A stretch of DNA of 64,000 bases. Source: Plotosus lineatus. Lineage: Eukaryota > Chordata > Actinopteri > Siluriformes > Plotosidae. Below the pieces are notes generated by a model. The model was not told the origin of the DNA and did no database searches. It saw only the letters and a list, made by a program, of their open reading frames with translations. Below are positions 32,611 to 44,950 of the stretch, in pieces (the first letter of the stretch is position 1; every line of letters starts with the position of its first letter). A program made the translations under genes and the position numbers. The stretch spans positions 10,108,782 through 10,172,781 of the forward strand of contig CM045745.1 in NCBI GenBank assembly GCA_024760905.1, in the 5' to 3' direction.

Positions 32611-34226
32611 CAGTTGTGTTCAAAATAATAACAGTCGAACATCACTAACCTGATCAATCAGGTTTTTTTTTTTTTTTTTTTTTGGTAGAACTTGATATTT
32701 CTACTTGGCAAATAATTTACTAGCGGGTGTAGTAGAGTAACAGAATCCAACAGAACCAACAGTCATGACATGCTGTTGATTCTGTGTAATTGAATCACTA
32801 ATTGAAAGGGGCGTGTTCAAAATAATAGCGGTGTGGTGCCAATCATTGCCATTATTTAAGAAAGGAAGACAACAAATATTGTACACGCTAGTTGTAGAGC
32901 ATTTCTCTCTCAAATTCTGAGGAAAATGGGTCGTTCCAAACATTTTTCAGAACAACAGCACACCTTGACTAAAAATTTGATTGGAGAGGGAAACCATATA
33001 AAAAGTGCAGGAAGTGAGAGACTGATCGAAAATGCTTTAAAATTGCTACCAAAACCTGAAAGACATGGAAGAAAGTGAAAAACTACCAGAGTGAGTTTGT
33101 CAAACATCCCCAAATACTGAATTCAAGCCACAGTACACTACAAAGACAGTGAAGCCTGGTGGCGTAAGCATCATGATATGGGGATGTTTCTCATACTACG
33201 GTGTCGAGCCTATTTATCACAGGCCAGCGACCATGACGGAGTGGTTAGGGTGCTGCGCTCATTATTGGGAGGTTGTGTGTTCAAATCCCAGTTAGACCCC
33301 CACTGTGCTAAGACCCCTGGGCAAAGTCTTAACCACAAGTGTGCCTCTGTTCACCCAGCAGTATAAATGGGTACCAGTAAAAATATACTGGGAAGGTAAC
33401 CTGCGATTGACTAGCGTCCCATCCAGGAGGAGTTGTACTCCTAGTTGCTTCACGCTATGGAAACCGGAGATAAGCACCGGTCCGATGAGCCACTAGGGCT
33501 CGGGTGTAAAAAGCCCAACGGACCATTGGTCAGTTTGAATACATTTGAATACTTGAAGAGGTCGTGGTGCCTTATACTGTAGAGGAAATATCTTTGAAAT
33601 GGGTGTTCCAACTAACCAACGACCCCAAACACACCAGTAAACGGGGAACATCATTCCAGACCAACAAGATTAATGTTTATGGAGTGGCGGCCCATTCCCC
33701 AGACCTTATGTCAACAGAAAACATGTGGTCATCATGATATGATCATGAGGACATCAAAAATACAGCTTCTGAGGCACAACCAAGAAATACAGAAGATCTG
33801 TGGAATGTAGTCCAATCATCCTGTGTTGGAAAACCTGTTCACAGGTGCCAGAAGTTGGTTGACTCCACAACACAGATGTACAGCAGGTCTCAGAAATAGT
33901 GGTTATACAACTAAACATTAGTTCAGAGATTTAGAGGAAGCAAAATCTTCACAAACCACTGTATCAGTTTACACACTGAATGTTTGAGATTGTAAAGAAG
34001 AAAGCAGACACTGCCTTTTTTAACAGTCTAGTATTCACATTTCTTCAATTTCTTTAAAAGGAATAACACAAATTTGATCTTTTTCTTCATGTTCTGATTT
34101 GGATTAGAATGTGTCCTGTTCCCAATGTACAAGTATTTATTTGTCTGGAAACGAAACCTACTATAAGGATTTATGAGCTTTATTCACTTTTATAAAAACA
34201 GACTGCTATGATTTTGAACACAGCTG
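32611..34226 (+). mobile_element. Second Tc1-like family, degraded, split by a SINE
   Basis: The ends CAGTTGTGTTCAAAATAAT and ATGATTTTGAACACAGCTG are inverted repeats, with TA on the left. The start MGRSKHFSEQQHTLTKNLIG at 32926 is a Tc1-type transposase N terminus. The rest is full of stops and is interrupted by a family 1 SINE at 33222-33525. A T tract is at about 32665-32683. Confidence 0.75.
33222..33525 (+). mobile_element. tRNA-derived SINE, family 1, inside Tc1-like element
   Basis: GCCAGCGACCATGACGGAGT, the B box GGTTGTGTGTTCAAATCCC and AGTATAAATGGGTACCAGTA match the other family 1 copies. Confidence 0.8.
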
Positions 34227-34589
34227 CATTAATGTGTTAATCCAAAAGTAACTAAAAGTAATCAAGCCACATTACATTACTGATTACATTTAGTAATTTT
34301 ATCGCAATCATTTTTTTTTTTTTTAAGTAATTTTCCCAGTCATCCCAACCCTGATCTTGAAACACATTGATTGCAGCCATCAACAATAGAGAAATTTGGC
34401 ACAATACAAAGAAATGGAGTCTCCAAGATTTGATGAAATTACAAAACAAAAACCGGTCTGGGAGCGTGCAGCAGGGATTTCTGCCAAGTACTGCTTGTGT
34501 TCTACATGTGACAGCATTTCTCATACTATATTCTTCATAGATCTGGGAAGTCAAAGAAACTACATTCGAGCCTGGTAAAGTTCACAAAA

Positions 34590-34770
34590 GCCTACATCAA
34601 GTATCCTGAAGCATGTGCAAAAATATGTTCTGGTCTGATGAGACCAAGGCTAGTTCTATAAAAACAATAAACCTATTCTTTGAGACTGTTTTTGTTTATC
34701 CGGAACTTGGCTTTATTCAAGGTGGAGGGAATAGTCCAGGCCTGAATCCAAATCTGTGGGATGAACAGGA
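34590..34770 (+). pseudogene. Possible Tc1 transposase scrap
   Basis: KNMFWSDETKASSIKTINLF resembles the FWSDETKxxxF region around the first catalytic Asp of a Tc1 transposase. Nothing else of the element is certain. Confidence 0.4.
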
Positions 34771-34779
34771 GAGGACTAT

Positions 34780-35690
34780 GTGCAGGACAATCCCTCGCTG
34801 TCAGGCCGACGCTGTTTGCTTGTGCAAGGAAGACTGGGCAAAGATCGCAAAGCCAAGATGTGCCATGCTGAGAGACTCCATAAAAATTGTGAATGTTCTA
34901 ATAAGTTCAAAACATGTTGAGTGTGTGCATGTTTATGGTACCACCTTATTGTTTTTATTTAAAATTTTTGCATCTAAGATATTTGTTTGTTTTTCACTTA
35001 AATTGTATGAATGATAGGTCACATTAAATGTGGAGAAAGTCTGACATTGTTTATCTTTGTGTCATTGTTTTACATCACCAAAGCCTGGCATGCTGTTATG
35101 GGTGTGCAGCCTTTATACAGCCCCTGGTGGGTGCAGAGTTTGGACTGAACTGAACTTTCATGCAACATTAGTTGACCCAATCAGATCTTAGAGAAGATGC
35201 TTCTATATACAGTATGGAGTTCCACATAATGCTTTCGTATGAAGACCATAAACAAAGGTTTAAATGACCCACTAACAGCAACATGGAAGAGCAGCTTATT
35301 ATTGCCACATGTAAATATCCCGTGTTTTATAACCGCACTCAGAAATTTTACAAGGATCGTAACAGTAACACGAAATACCATGTCAGAGTGCATGTTTCTA
35401 AAATGGTAGTTATTTCCTGTGAGTTAATATTTATATAAGTTTATTTATAGTTACACAAAATTTACATTGAGCGTGTTAGAGAATTAACTCGAGCACATGA
35501 TTTTACTATTTTTTGTTATATTTTGCATGATTTGTCGAGTGGATCGTTTGCTGCTTCCTGTCTGAGCACAACTTAATGGAAACTGAAGGGTACTGCCAAT
35601 TTATAGATTTAGATATTGCCTTAAAGCAGCGGTCCTAATATATATCTCTGTGCCCAAAGCTTGTGTTATACAAATAGTGGGTCTGCTTTA
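34780..35690. other. Intergenic, unassigned
   Basis: I see no supported gene; the open frames are short and have no family motif. Confidence 0.4.
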
Positions 35691-35697
35691 AGGTTTA

Positions 35698-36285
35698 AGG
35701 ATGGCGCGCGAGATCGACAGACGGATCGTTGCAGCCTCTGCTGTAAAGCGGAGCCTGTACCATTGGGTCATGGTGAAGAGGGAGCTGCGCCACAAGGCAA
35801 AGCACTCAATTTACCAGTCGATCTACGTTCCAATCCTCACCTATGGTTACGAGCTTTGGGCAGTGACTGAAAGAACAAGATTGCGGATACAAGCGGTTGA
35901 ATTCAGCTTCCTTCGCTGGGTGGCGGGGCCATCCTTTAGGGATAAGGTGAGAAGCTCTACCATCCGGGGAGAGAACTTGGAGTAGAACTGCTGCTCCTCT
36001 GCATTGAGAGGGGCCAGTTGAGGTGGCTCGGGCATCTGGTCAGAATGCCTCCTGAAAGCCTCCCTGGTGTGGTGTTTCTGGCATGTCCCACTAAGAAGAG
36101 ACCCTGGGGTCGACCTAGAACACGCTGGAGGGACTGTCTCTCGGCTTATCTGGGAACGCCTCGGTGTCCCCTCGGAAGAGCTGGAGGAAGTGGCTGGGGA
36201 GAGGAATGTCTGGACATCTTTGCTTAGGTTGCTGCCCCCGCGACCCGGCCCTGGAATAAGCGGAAGAAGATAATGATGATGATGA
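35698..36285 (+). mobile_element. LINE 3' fragment (non-RTE family)
   Basis: The translated wording is REIDRRIVAASAVKRSLYHW, SIYVPILTYGYELWAVTERT, RWLGHLVRMPPESLPGVVF and GRPRTRWRDCLSAY, the C-terminal end of a LINE polymerase protein common in teleosts. It has frameshifts at about 35985 and 36130. The 3' end is a GAT repeat tail at 36270-36285. I do not assign a clade. Confidence 0.75.
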
Positions 36286-36357
36286 AATTTGCCTGCATTT
36301 CAGATTACAGTCTGAAGTAAAAGAAAGAAAGATTAACACAGTTTTCACCACCTTTTA

Positions 36358-36523
36358 CTATTTATATTTACATTTACAGCATTTAGCAGATGGTCTTATT
36401 CAGAGCGACTTACAGAAGAGCTTTAAAGTCTCTATCAGTGAATATATTCTTGTACTGGTTTGTTAAAACACAGACTAAGTATACTGTCAGTCAAACTCAG
36501 ATGGTAGGTGTTGTCTGAGGGGG

Positions 36524-36584
<61 letters not shown>

Positions 36585-36780
36585 TATACAACATTGTGCT
36601 TAATCTCAGTATTGCTGAAAATAGTATGTTTTCAGCCATCATTTGAAGATAACCAGTGACTCAGCTGTCCAGATGTTCAGAGGAAGTTCATTCCACCACC
36701 TTGGAGACAGAACAGAGAGGCGTTTAGATGCATTTTTCCCTTGTCCCTTGGTCGAGGGTTACTATGGTTTGTGTCATCTG
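36358..36780. mobile_element. Interspersed repeat, family R
   Basis: ATTTACATTTACAGCATTTA and AGAGCGACTTACAGAAGAG open it; GTGACTCAGCTGTCCAGATG and GTTCATTCCACCACCTTGG follow. It matches the copy at 12755. Confidence 0.55.
36527..36582. repeat. (GT)n microsatellite
   Basis: About 28 GT units inside the family R repeat. Confidence 0.95.
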
Positions 36781-37109
36781 TCTTTTTAGTTTATTTGTCC
36801 TTTTAAATGTTCCATATTCCTCTTCAAAGTTCATGTTGTTTTGCTTGGTTTGTCTGCATACCTGAATTACGTAGATTTATTCTGTGCGAATCTGCACAGT
36901 GATGTATCAGCATCTTTTTTTTTTTTTTTTTTTTTTTTTTTTGGGGGGGTGCAGGTCCTCAGTTTTGTTATATATAATAACAAATGTTTTTTTTAAATTG
37001 CTGCCTGTCCTTATGCAAGTAAGCAATCCATAACAGGGAGTCAGCATTGCTACAAGCTAAAGTATAGGTTTCATATAACCACTGTATATTAGATTTAATA
37101 TGTTTCGCA

Positions 37110-37465
37110 CAACAGTGTAGTGGTTAGCATGTCTGCCTCACAGCAAGAAGGTCCTGGGTTCAATTCCCAACTTGGGTGTTTCTGTGTGGAGTTTGCATGT
37201 TCTCCCTGTGCTTGCGTGGGTTACCTCTGGGGACTCTGGTTTCCTCCCACAGTCCAAAAACATGCACAGTCGGTTAATTGACTGTTTCAAATCACCCCTA
37301 GGTATAACTATGAGTATGAATATTGTGTGAGTGTCGGCCCATCCATGATCTGGTGAAGTGTCCAGGGTGTACCCCACCCTCGCCCAGATCATCACAGGGC
37401 CGACAGATGGGTGCTAAACTCCCTGCGACTCCAATTAGGATAAAGCGGTTCAGAAAATGAAAGAA
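37110..37465 (+). mobile_element. tRNA-derived SINE, family 3, near complete
   Basis: GTGTAGTGGTTAGCATGTCT (A box), CAGCAAGAAGGTCCTGGGTT with TTCAATTCCC (B box), TTTCCTCCCACAGTCCAAAA and the tail AATTAGGATAAAGCGGTTCA are present in order. Confidence 0.78.
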
Positions 37466-37838
37466 TGAAACGAATGTTTCTCAGATTGAAAGTATGGGAG
37501 CAATTAGGAGAAAGCTCCAGATAGGAGCATGAATCTCATTGGGTGCACAAGGCTTTATATGACTAAGGAGAGAGCCAAAGCTATTTTGCAAGCAGGTATT
37601 ATCAAGAACTAATCTGTGTACCAGTGGCCTTTGGAGCAGCCTTCTGCTGAGAGTAAATGCTTTATCTCTGATATCAAAACAAGCTGATATGTTTACGGAA
37701 TGTCTCTGCACTAACATAAAGATACAAAACTGGGTTAATTTCCTTTCAACTCAAGATTTCTTTTATGGTACAGTATTGCCAATTACTCAACATAAAAACA
37801 AACTGAAATACATCTTAAATCTATTCATTCAATTAAAC

Positions 37839-39275
37839 TTCCTTTCCTTTCGGCTGCTCCCTTCAATGGTCGCCACAGCGAATCAATCATCTGCCTCCAT
37901 CGCACCCTATCCTCTGCATCTTCTTCTCTTATACCAACTACCTTCATATCTTCCTTCACCAAATCCACAAATCCTCTCTTTGGTCTTCCTCTAGGCCTTC
38001 TGCCTGGCAGTTCCAACCTCAGCATCCTACTACCAATATATTCAATATATCTCCTCTGTACATGTCCGAACCATCTCAATCGAGCCTCTCTGACTCAAAA
38101 CCTCTTACATGTGCTGTCCCTCTGATGAACTCATTCCTGATTCTATCCATCCTCGTTACTCCCAAAGTGAACCTCAACATTTTCATCTCTGCTACCTCCA
38201 GCTCTGCCTCCTGCCTTTACCTCAGTGCCACTGTTTCTAAACCATACAACATCGCTGGCCTCAACACTGTCTTGTACACTTTTCCTCACTCTGCCCCCTG
38301 TAACCTCACCGTTCCTCTTGAGTCCTTGTCGTTCACACACATGTATTCTGTCTTACTTAGGCTAACCTTCATTCCCCTCCTTTCCAGGGCATACCTCCAC
38401 CTCTCTAGATTTTCCTCCACTTGTTCTCTGCTCTCACTACAGCTCACAATGTCATCAGCAAACATCATAGTCCATGGGGATTCTTGTCTAACCTCGTCTG
38501 TCAGCCTGTCCATCACCATAGCAAACAAGAAGGGGCTCAGAGCTGATCCTTGATGCAGTCCCACCTCCACCATGAACTCTTCTGTCACACTGCCAGCACA
38601 CCTCACCACTGTCTTACATCTCCCGTACATGTCCTGCACCACTCTAACATACTTCTCTGCCACTCCAGACTTCCTCATGCGGTACCACAGTTCTTCTCTT
38701 GGCACCCTGTCATATGCTTTCTCCAGATCCACAAAGGCACAATGCAGCTCCTTCTGACTTTCTCTGTACTTCTCTATTAACATCCTCAAAGCAAACACTG
38801 CATTTCTGGTGCTCTTTCTTGGCATGAAACCAAATTGTTGTTCACAAATGCTGACCTCTGCCCTTAGTCTAGCTTCCACTATTCTTTCCCATAACTTCAT
38901 CGTATGACTCAACAACTTTATCCCTCTGTAGTTGCCACAACTCTGCACGTCTCCGTTGTTCCTAAAAATGGACACCAGCACACTTCTCCTATATTCCTCT
39001 GGCATTCTCTCACTCTCTAAGACCTTGTTGAATGTTCTTGTCAGAAAGTCTGCTGCTACCTCTCCTAGACACTTCCATACCTCCATCGGTATGTAATCAG
39101 GACCAACTGCCTTTCCGCTCTTCATCCTCTTCAATGCCCTCATCACTTCACCCTTACTAATCTTTGCTACTTCCTGGTCCTCAACGGTCACCTCTTCTAC
39201 TCTTTTTTCTCTCTCATCTTCCTCATTCATCAGCTCTTCAAAGTATTCTTTCCATCTTCTGTCATCAGTGAATAT
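37839..39275 (-). mobile_element. RTE LINE, 5'-truncated, with 16-base target duplication
   Basis: ATTCATTCAATTAAAC occurs at 37823-37838 and again at 39276-39291, a clean target duplication. The insert is the 3' 1.4 kb of the RTE family on the - strand: reverse transcriptase with AFVDLEKAYDRVPR, LHQGSALSPFLFAMVMD and MFADDIVSC, then the C-terminal part broken at about 38300 and 38090, ending in AGCCGAAAGGAAAGG. Confidence 0.92.
38286..39258 (-). pseudogene. RTE reverse transcriptase fragment
   Basis: An open frame covers the RT palm (the FADD box as MFADDIVSC) without the endonuclease. It begins mid-protein because of 5' truncation and ends at a frameshift near 38290. Confidence 0.85.
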
Positions 39276-39291
39276 ATTCATTCAATTAAAC

Positions 39292-39994
39292 ATACCTCAC
39301 AATTGTGATTTAAACCAGTGTGATGTAAGTCTCTGTCACATTACTCGAGCTGTGTCACATTATTTTTACTCAGACCTGGACACTTGCGTACATATAATAC
39401 ATCTTGGGAGGAGTCCCAGGCATGTGATGTTTTGTATGATATTTTCCTCAGATTATTTCTGACAGCTAAGATGAAATTTCACAATATGGGCTGATGAAAC
39501 ATCAAATGATCTCCGGTGATACCCATAATGGACAGAACAAAATAATTATTTTCCATTCACCTCTTAAATGTATGTGACCCAGCACATGACCCAGTTTTTA
39601 TTAAAGATTCCATTTCAAAAATATAGGAGTTCATTTGAAGTCATCCCACCCTCCATATACTCCCCTCCTCGCTGTTGTTACAGGCCTCAGTCTTTTGCAA
39701 ACACCTTCCAGTAGATTTTAGAAGGCAGCTGCAAGGCTTTTTGCCCAGCCAGCCGCAATTACAGTACATTAGTAAGGCCATAATCCGATATCCGAGCAGG
39801 ACCAACATACAGTGGCTGTTTATTAAATTAGTTTCAGTGAAGGCAAATCTTTATATAGCACCACAGAAAATATTCTCTCACAATTGTGTGTGTCCAACAC
39901 TGTGGCCACAGTTGGTTAGAGATGAGTGCGATGTTTGGGTGTCCGTATACTTTTGGCCATGTTTGGCCAATATTAGTACTAAATAGTAGTAAAG
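39292..39994. other. Intergenic, unassigned
   Basis: No gene is seen. TTTGGGTGTCCGTATACTTT with TGGCCATGTTTGGCC (about 39934-39968) resembles the end of an old DNA transposon, without enough detail to name it. Confidence 0.35.
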
Positions 39995-40445
39995 CAGCAA
40001 ATTGAGTAACTCCTGCTCCTAAGCTTCTAGCCTTGCTACCCTTACACCTGGTCTCCTGTATGTCCACCTTCCTCCTCTGCATCATGTCAGCCTGCTCTCT
40101 AGCTTTCCGTGTCATAGTTTCACCATTCAAAGTCCCTACTCTCTGTCCTAGACTCGTGCCTTTTCTCTTCTCTCCCTCGGTCAACGAACACACCTCAAGC
40201 CTCTCCTTCTTCGACCAACAGTAGTCCAATTTCCACCAGCACCCTGTTGGTTAACAGTACTGATGGTGGTCGTTGTTAACCTGGGCCTTGACCGATCAGG
40301 TATGAATTTCGTTTTGATCATTTGCATGAGAATTTTGGCAGAAGTTTTACGCCGGATGCCCTTCCTGTCGCAACCCTCTGCATTTATCCGGGCTTGAGAG
40401 CGGCGTGAGGGTGAACACTGGCTTGTGCACCCCCTCTCGGCTGCA
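39995..40445 (-). mobile_element. RTE LINE 5' leader fragment
   Basis: On the - strand the leader (CGTGCTCTAATGC side at 40445) runs into LTTTTISTVNQQGAGGNWTT, RVGTLNGETMTRKAREQADM and QETRCKGSKARSLGAG, then stops at about 39998. It is the 5' end of the same family, separated by 0.7 kb from the 3' copy at 37839. Confidence 0.75.
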
Positions 40446-40524
40446 TTAGAGCTCACCTGTCTCTGTCATGGTTAAAATATTAAATATAAAAATGTTGCTT
40501 TTGTTTTTATTTTTATGGTTTTTT

Positions 40525-40527
40525 TTT

Positions 40528-40562
<35 letters not shown>

Positions 40563-41140
40563 TTTCTTCTCCTGCTTATTCCGGGGTCAGGTTGAGAGAG
40601 CAGCAGCCTAAGCAATGAGGTCCAGACATCCCTCTCCCCAGCCACTTCTTCCAGCTCTTCCGGGGGACACCGAAATGTTCCCAGACAAGCTGAGAGACAT
40701 AGTCCCTCCAGCAAGCGGGAGATTGACAGACAGATCGCTGCAGCCTCTGTTGTAGAGCGGAGCCTGTACCAGTTCGTTGTGGTGAAGATGGAGCTGAGCC
40801 ACAAGGCAAAGCTCTCAATTTATCAGTTGATCTACGTTCCAACCCTCACCTATGGTCACAAGCTCTGGGTAGTGACCGAAAGAACAAGATCGCATATACA
40901 AGCGGCTGAAATGAGCTTCCTTCGCCGGGTGGCGAGGCTCTCTCCTAGAGATAAGGTGAGAAGCTCAACCATCCGAGGAGAGCTTGGAGTAGATCTTCTT
41001 CTCCTCCGCTTTGAGGGAGCCAGTTGAGGTGGCTCGGGCATTGGGTGAGAATGCCTCCCGAACGCTTTCTTGGTGTGGTGTTTCGGGCATGTCTAACCAG
41101 GAGGAGACCCCGGCGTCGACCTAGAAAATGCTTGTGGGAC
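40525..41140 (-). mobile_element. LINE 3' fragment with 5' inversion (twin priming)
   Basis: From 40720 down to 40563 the - strand reads the C-terminal end (DYVSQLVWEHFGV onward), followed by a GAT tail seen as (ATC)n at 40530-40560. From 40721 up to 41140 the + strand reads the preceding part, REIDRQIAAASVVERSLYQF to RPRKCLWDH. The two parts meet head to head and together cover one contiguous stretch of the protein. Confidence 0.82.
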
Positions 41141-41149
41141 CATGTTTTT

Positions 41150-41425
41150 TTAAGTATGTATATTTTGAGGCAGCCATAGCCTAATTTTTCAAGAAGTGTT
41201 TTTGTGACCAAAAGGTCACTGGTTCATTTTCTGAACCAGCAGAGACAATGTATTGTTGTGGGGCAGGAATGAGCTGTGACCTTCCCTTCCTTCACATTTC
41301 ACACTTTGGTGCCCTTGAGAAAGGCATCTTACGTCCAACTGGTCTCCAGGTAACGCAGTGTATCGTAGCTGCCTTGGATGGGTTAAATGCAGAAGTCAAA
41401 GTTTCCCTTGCGTCATTACTTCAGT
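41150..41425 (+). mobile_element. tRNA-derived SINE, family 4
   Basis: GGCAGCCATAGCCTAATTTT (A-box region) and AAAGGTCACTGGTTCATTTTC (B-box region) open it. GTGCCCTTGAGAAAGGCATC and GATGGGTTAAATGCAGAAGT are its body, as in common teleost tRNA SINEs. Confidence 0.65.
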
Positions 41426-41429
41426 AAAA

Positions 41430-42470
41430 ATTTTTCAAAAAGTTTCCACATTGTATATACTTAAAGTGGAATGGACCCAAAGGCCTTTACAGCTCTTGCA
41501 CCTACTTAAAACATCTCTGTCATGAGTTTACAAATGTAAATACTAAACCATAAAATTCTTATTTTAGTGTACTTTTTGCTCAGGTTCCTGCAGTATATAC
41601 TAGGCTTGCTGACTGACATTCCATCTCAGAAACTATTCATCAACATCCATCTCACCTCAGCCGCACAATTCTGAACTATCAAGGACTGATTGTGATTGGG
41701 TTGTCCTGTTTATTTTTGAACATGGGAACAGTACCACATGACCAAATCAAAGTAGGAAGAAAAAAATCCTCCTTTTTTTCAATGTAACAACTGCTAAAAT
41801 ACATCATCATTACACAAAGCAATGCCTGCAAGTCGTACAATGAACCAGAATACCTCCGAGATGCCAATATTCCCAAAATCCACACTGGCTGACTAAAATT
41901 TTACACCACTTGTCAAAGACCAATTGGGCTGATTCATGATTGTGAAGGAAGGAAGAAAGATTACTTGTCAGCAGTTGGATCTGCCATGTGTTCCTTTATT
42001 AGTCACAAGTTTCTGAGGTTTTAAAAAAATCTACAGTTCTCAGCTATACAGATGAGCAATACAGTCGTGCTATGTAGATTTAGATTTACTGTCCGTAATA
42101 ATGACATTTTGAATCTCTTGATGGTAGAAAAGGATGTCTAATTTTAAATAAGATGTATTTATAAGATTTTTTGTTTGGTGTTATAACATTTAGATACGGT
42201 ATATGCAATTTAGTCGTGATTACATTATATCTACTAATGTGGTTTTAGCTCTGCCGATTATTACTATGCACATTTTGCAACCGGGGGCTTCCTTTTTGTT
42301 GTCACATGTTCATCTTAAAAAAAAAAACAAAAAAAACCCCCTGTCATTAAAATGGTCTCCTCTTCAGTACCTCAGTACATCAATAAAATAAAATAAAAAT
42401 AAAACACATTCGTATAGTTCCTTTGACACTGTGTCGATTTTTAAAATTTATATACAGTATATATATATAT
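41430..42470. other. Intergenic, unassigned
   Basis: A/T-rich DNA. I see no gene and no recognised mobile element. Confidence 0.45.
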
Positions 42471-42473
42471 ATA

Positions 42474-43992
42474 CAGACGCTCCCCGAGTTACGTTTTTAA
42501 TTGGCTCCAGACAGCCGAACTTAAGTTGAAAGTGAATGTAAGTTGTTACAGTGACGTATGACGTATGACGTGTGACGTATGATGCTCATACTGTACTATA
42601 CAGATGCTCTCCGACTTATATTCCATTTTACGTTTTTTCAATTTTACGTTTTTAAAAAAAAAAAAGTCAAATTTTGAGTTTAGACGTACCACGCTGACGT
42701 AATGACGCAATGAGAGCACCACAGATGCAGTGTTTGCTTTGAGGATGTTAATAGAGAAGTACAGAGAAGGTCAGAAGGAGCTGCATTGTGCCTTTGTGGA
42801 TCTGGAGAAAGCATATGACAGGGTGCCGAGAGAAGAACTGTGGTATTGTATGAGGAAGTCTGGAGTGGCAGAGAAGTATGTTAGAGTGGTGCAGGACATG
42901 TATGAGAGATGTAAGACAGTGGTGAGGTGTGCTGTCGGTGTGACAGAAGAGGTCAAGGTGGAGGTGGGACTCATCAAGAGTCAGCTCTCAGCCCCTTCTT
43001 GTTTGCTATGGTGATGGACAGGCTCACAGACGAGGTTAGACAAAAATCTCCATGGACTATGATGTTTGCAGATGACATCGTGATCTGTAGTGAGCAGAGA
43101 ACAAGTGCAGGAAAATCTAGAGAGGTGGAGGTATGCCCTGAAAAGGAGGGGAATGAAGGTTAGTCTCAGTAAGACAGAATACATGTGTGTGAACGACAAG
43201 GACTCAAGAGGAACGGTGAGGTTACAGGGGGCAGAGATAAAGAAGGTGGAGGATTTTAAGTACTTAGGCTCAACAATCCAGAGCAATGGAGAGTGTGGAA
43301 AAGAGGTGAAGAAGCGTGTGCAGGCTGGTTGGAATGGTTGGAGAAAAGTGCCCGGTGTGATGTGTGATAGGAAGGTATCGGCAAGAATGGAAGGAAAAGT
43401 GTACAAGATGGTGTTGAGGCCAGCGATGTTGTATGGTTTAGAAACAGTGGCACTGAGGTAAAGGCAGGAGGCAGAGCTGGAGGTAGCAGAGATGAAAATG
43501 TTGAGGTTCTCTTTGGGAGTAACGAGGATGGATAGGATCAGAAACGAGTACAGAGGGACAGCACATGTTAGATGTTTTGGAGACAAAGTCAGAGAGGCTA
43601 GATTGAGATGGTTCGGACATGTACAGAGGAGGAATAGTGAGTATATTGGTAGTAGGATGCTGAGGTTGGAACTACCAGGCAGAAGGCCCAGAGGAAGACC
43701 AAAGAGAAGATTTATGGATGTGGTGAAGGCGGACATGAAGGTCGTTGGAATAAGAGTAGAAGATGCAGAGGATAGGATTTTCTGTGGCGACCCCTGAAGG
43801 GAACAGCCGAATGGAAAAGAAGAAGAAGACGCTGCATTCATTGTTTGTAGTTTGTAAACAATGAATACAGCGTCATTGCGTCATTACGTCAGCGTACTAC
43901 GTAGGTACGTCTCAACTCAAAATCTGATTTTTTTTTTTAAACGTAAAATCAAAAAAACATAAAATGAATGAACGTATGTCGGGGGGTGTCTG
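42474..43992. mobile_element. Family B elements: a solo end, then a copy split by an RTE LINE
   Basis: CAGACGCTCCCCGAGTTACG at 42474 opens a 120-base stub. A second end CAGATGCTCTCCGACTTATA at about 42601 opens the main copy. It is broken after TAATGACGCAATG and resumes at 43833 with GCTGCATTCATTGTTTGTAG. It ends ...CGGGGGGTGTCTG at 43992, before TA. Confidence 0.75.
42711..43832 (+). mobile_element. RTE LINE, 5'-truncated, inside a family B element
   Basis: It begins mid-RT at STTDAVFALRMLIEKYREGQ and continues through AFVDLEKAYDRVPR, MFADDIVIC, YMCVNDKDSRGTVRLQGAEI and RWFGHVQRR. It ends GGGAACAGCCGAATGGAAAA with a GAAGAAGAAG tail. Frameshifts are at about 42975, 43090 and 43462. Confidence 0.88.
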
Positions 43993-44006
43993 TATATGTA
44001 CTACAT

Positions 44007-44400
44007 ACAGTGCTGTGCAAAAGATTTTGCCCCCTGACCAATTTCTGACATTTTTTGCATATTTGTCACTGTCATCCATTTCAGATCAAGCAAACCTAGA
44101 TATTATACAAAGATAAAACACTGGTAAACACAAAATGCAGTTTTCAGTGCTAGTTGCATTTATTAAGGGGGAAAAAAACCCCATCTGAACCTACAAGGGC
44201 CCATGTGAATCAGTAATTGCTCCCTAAACTAAAGCGAATAGCTGGTTGAACCACCTTTTGCAGCAATAACTGAATCAACTATTTGAGATAAGAGGCGCTG
44301 AGTCTTTCACATCACTGTGATGGGATTTTGGCCAACTCTTCCTTTACCACAGCCCTGGAGTAATTGTCTGACTTGAGGAACTTATTTAAATTCTAGTGCA
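44007..44400 (+). mobile_element. DNA transposon 5' end, fragment
   Basis: CAGTGCTGTGCAAAAGATTT, then TTTCAGATCAAGCAAAC and TTGCAGCAATAACTGAATCA, is the wording of a widespread fish Tc1-like family. The rest is missing after about 44400. Confidence 0.5.
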
Positions 44401-44432
44401 CTAGCTATGAAACCAGTACAACAGATTGAGAT

Positions 44433-44792
44433 GGGGCAGTGGTGGCCTGGTGATAGAGGTGCTGGACCACTGATCCTAAGGTTGCGGGAGTGGGGGGGTG
44501 GGGGGGGGGGTGTATATAGGTTCAAGCCCAACTCCCAATGGTTGTCACTGTCCCCCCCCCAGTGCACCTAACTTGGTTATCAAAGGCCGGCCATGTCTCT
44601 CACTGTCTATGGTGTGAAGTTCATGTAAAAGAACCATTGCTGACTTTCGACAAGAGGAGCTGCATCACCCTCAGCGTGTTGATGGTCTGGTGAGCTGTCC
44701 AGGGTGTACTGTGCCCTTGCCCAGAGTTGGCTGAGATGGGCGCCAGTCTCCCTGTGACCATAATTAGGATTAAGGGGTTACAGAAAGTGAAT
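44433..44792 (+). mobile_element. SINE family 2, complete with target duplication
   Basis: It is flanked by AGATTGAGAT at 44423-44432 and 44793-44802. The order is GGGGCAGTGGTGGCCTGGTG, the B-box-like GTATATAGGTTCAAGCCC, TCTCTCACTGTCTATGGTGT, TGGTGAGCTGTCCAGGGTGT and the tail AATTAGGATTAAGGGGTTAC. This copy serves as reference for the others. A G tract is inside. Confidence 0.85.
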
Positions 44793-44950
44793 AGATTGAG
44801 ATATTTTTTTAATTCTATTTGTGTAAAACAGAGACTGTGGATCTCCAGCCAGCTCCTGCAGGTTGAACTTTCGTTTTCCTTTAAGGCTGAATCACGCGCC
44901 ACGGGGTTGAACTAGAAAGGCTCGTGCAATTCCGGTTGGTAACCTGATCG

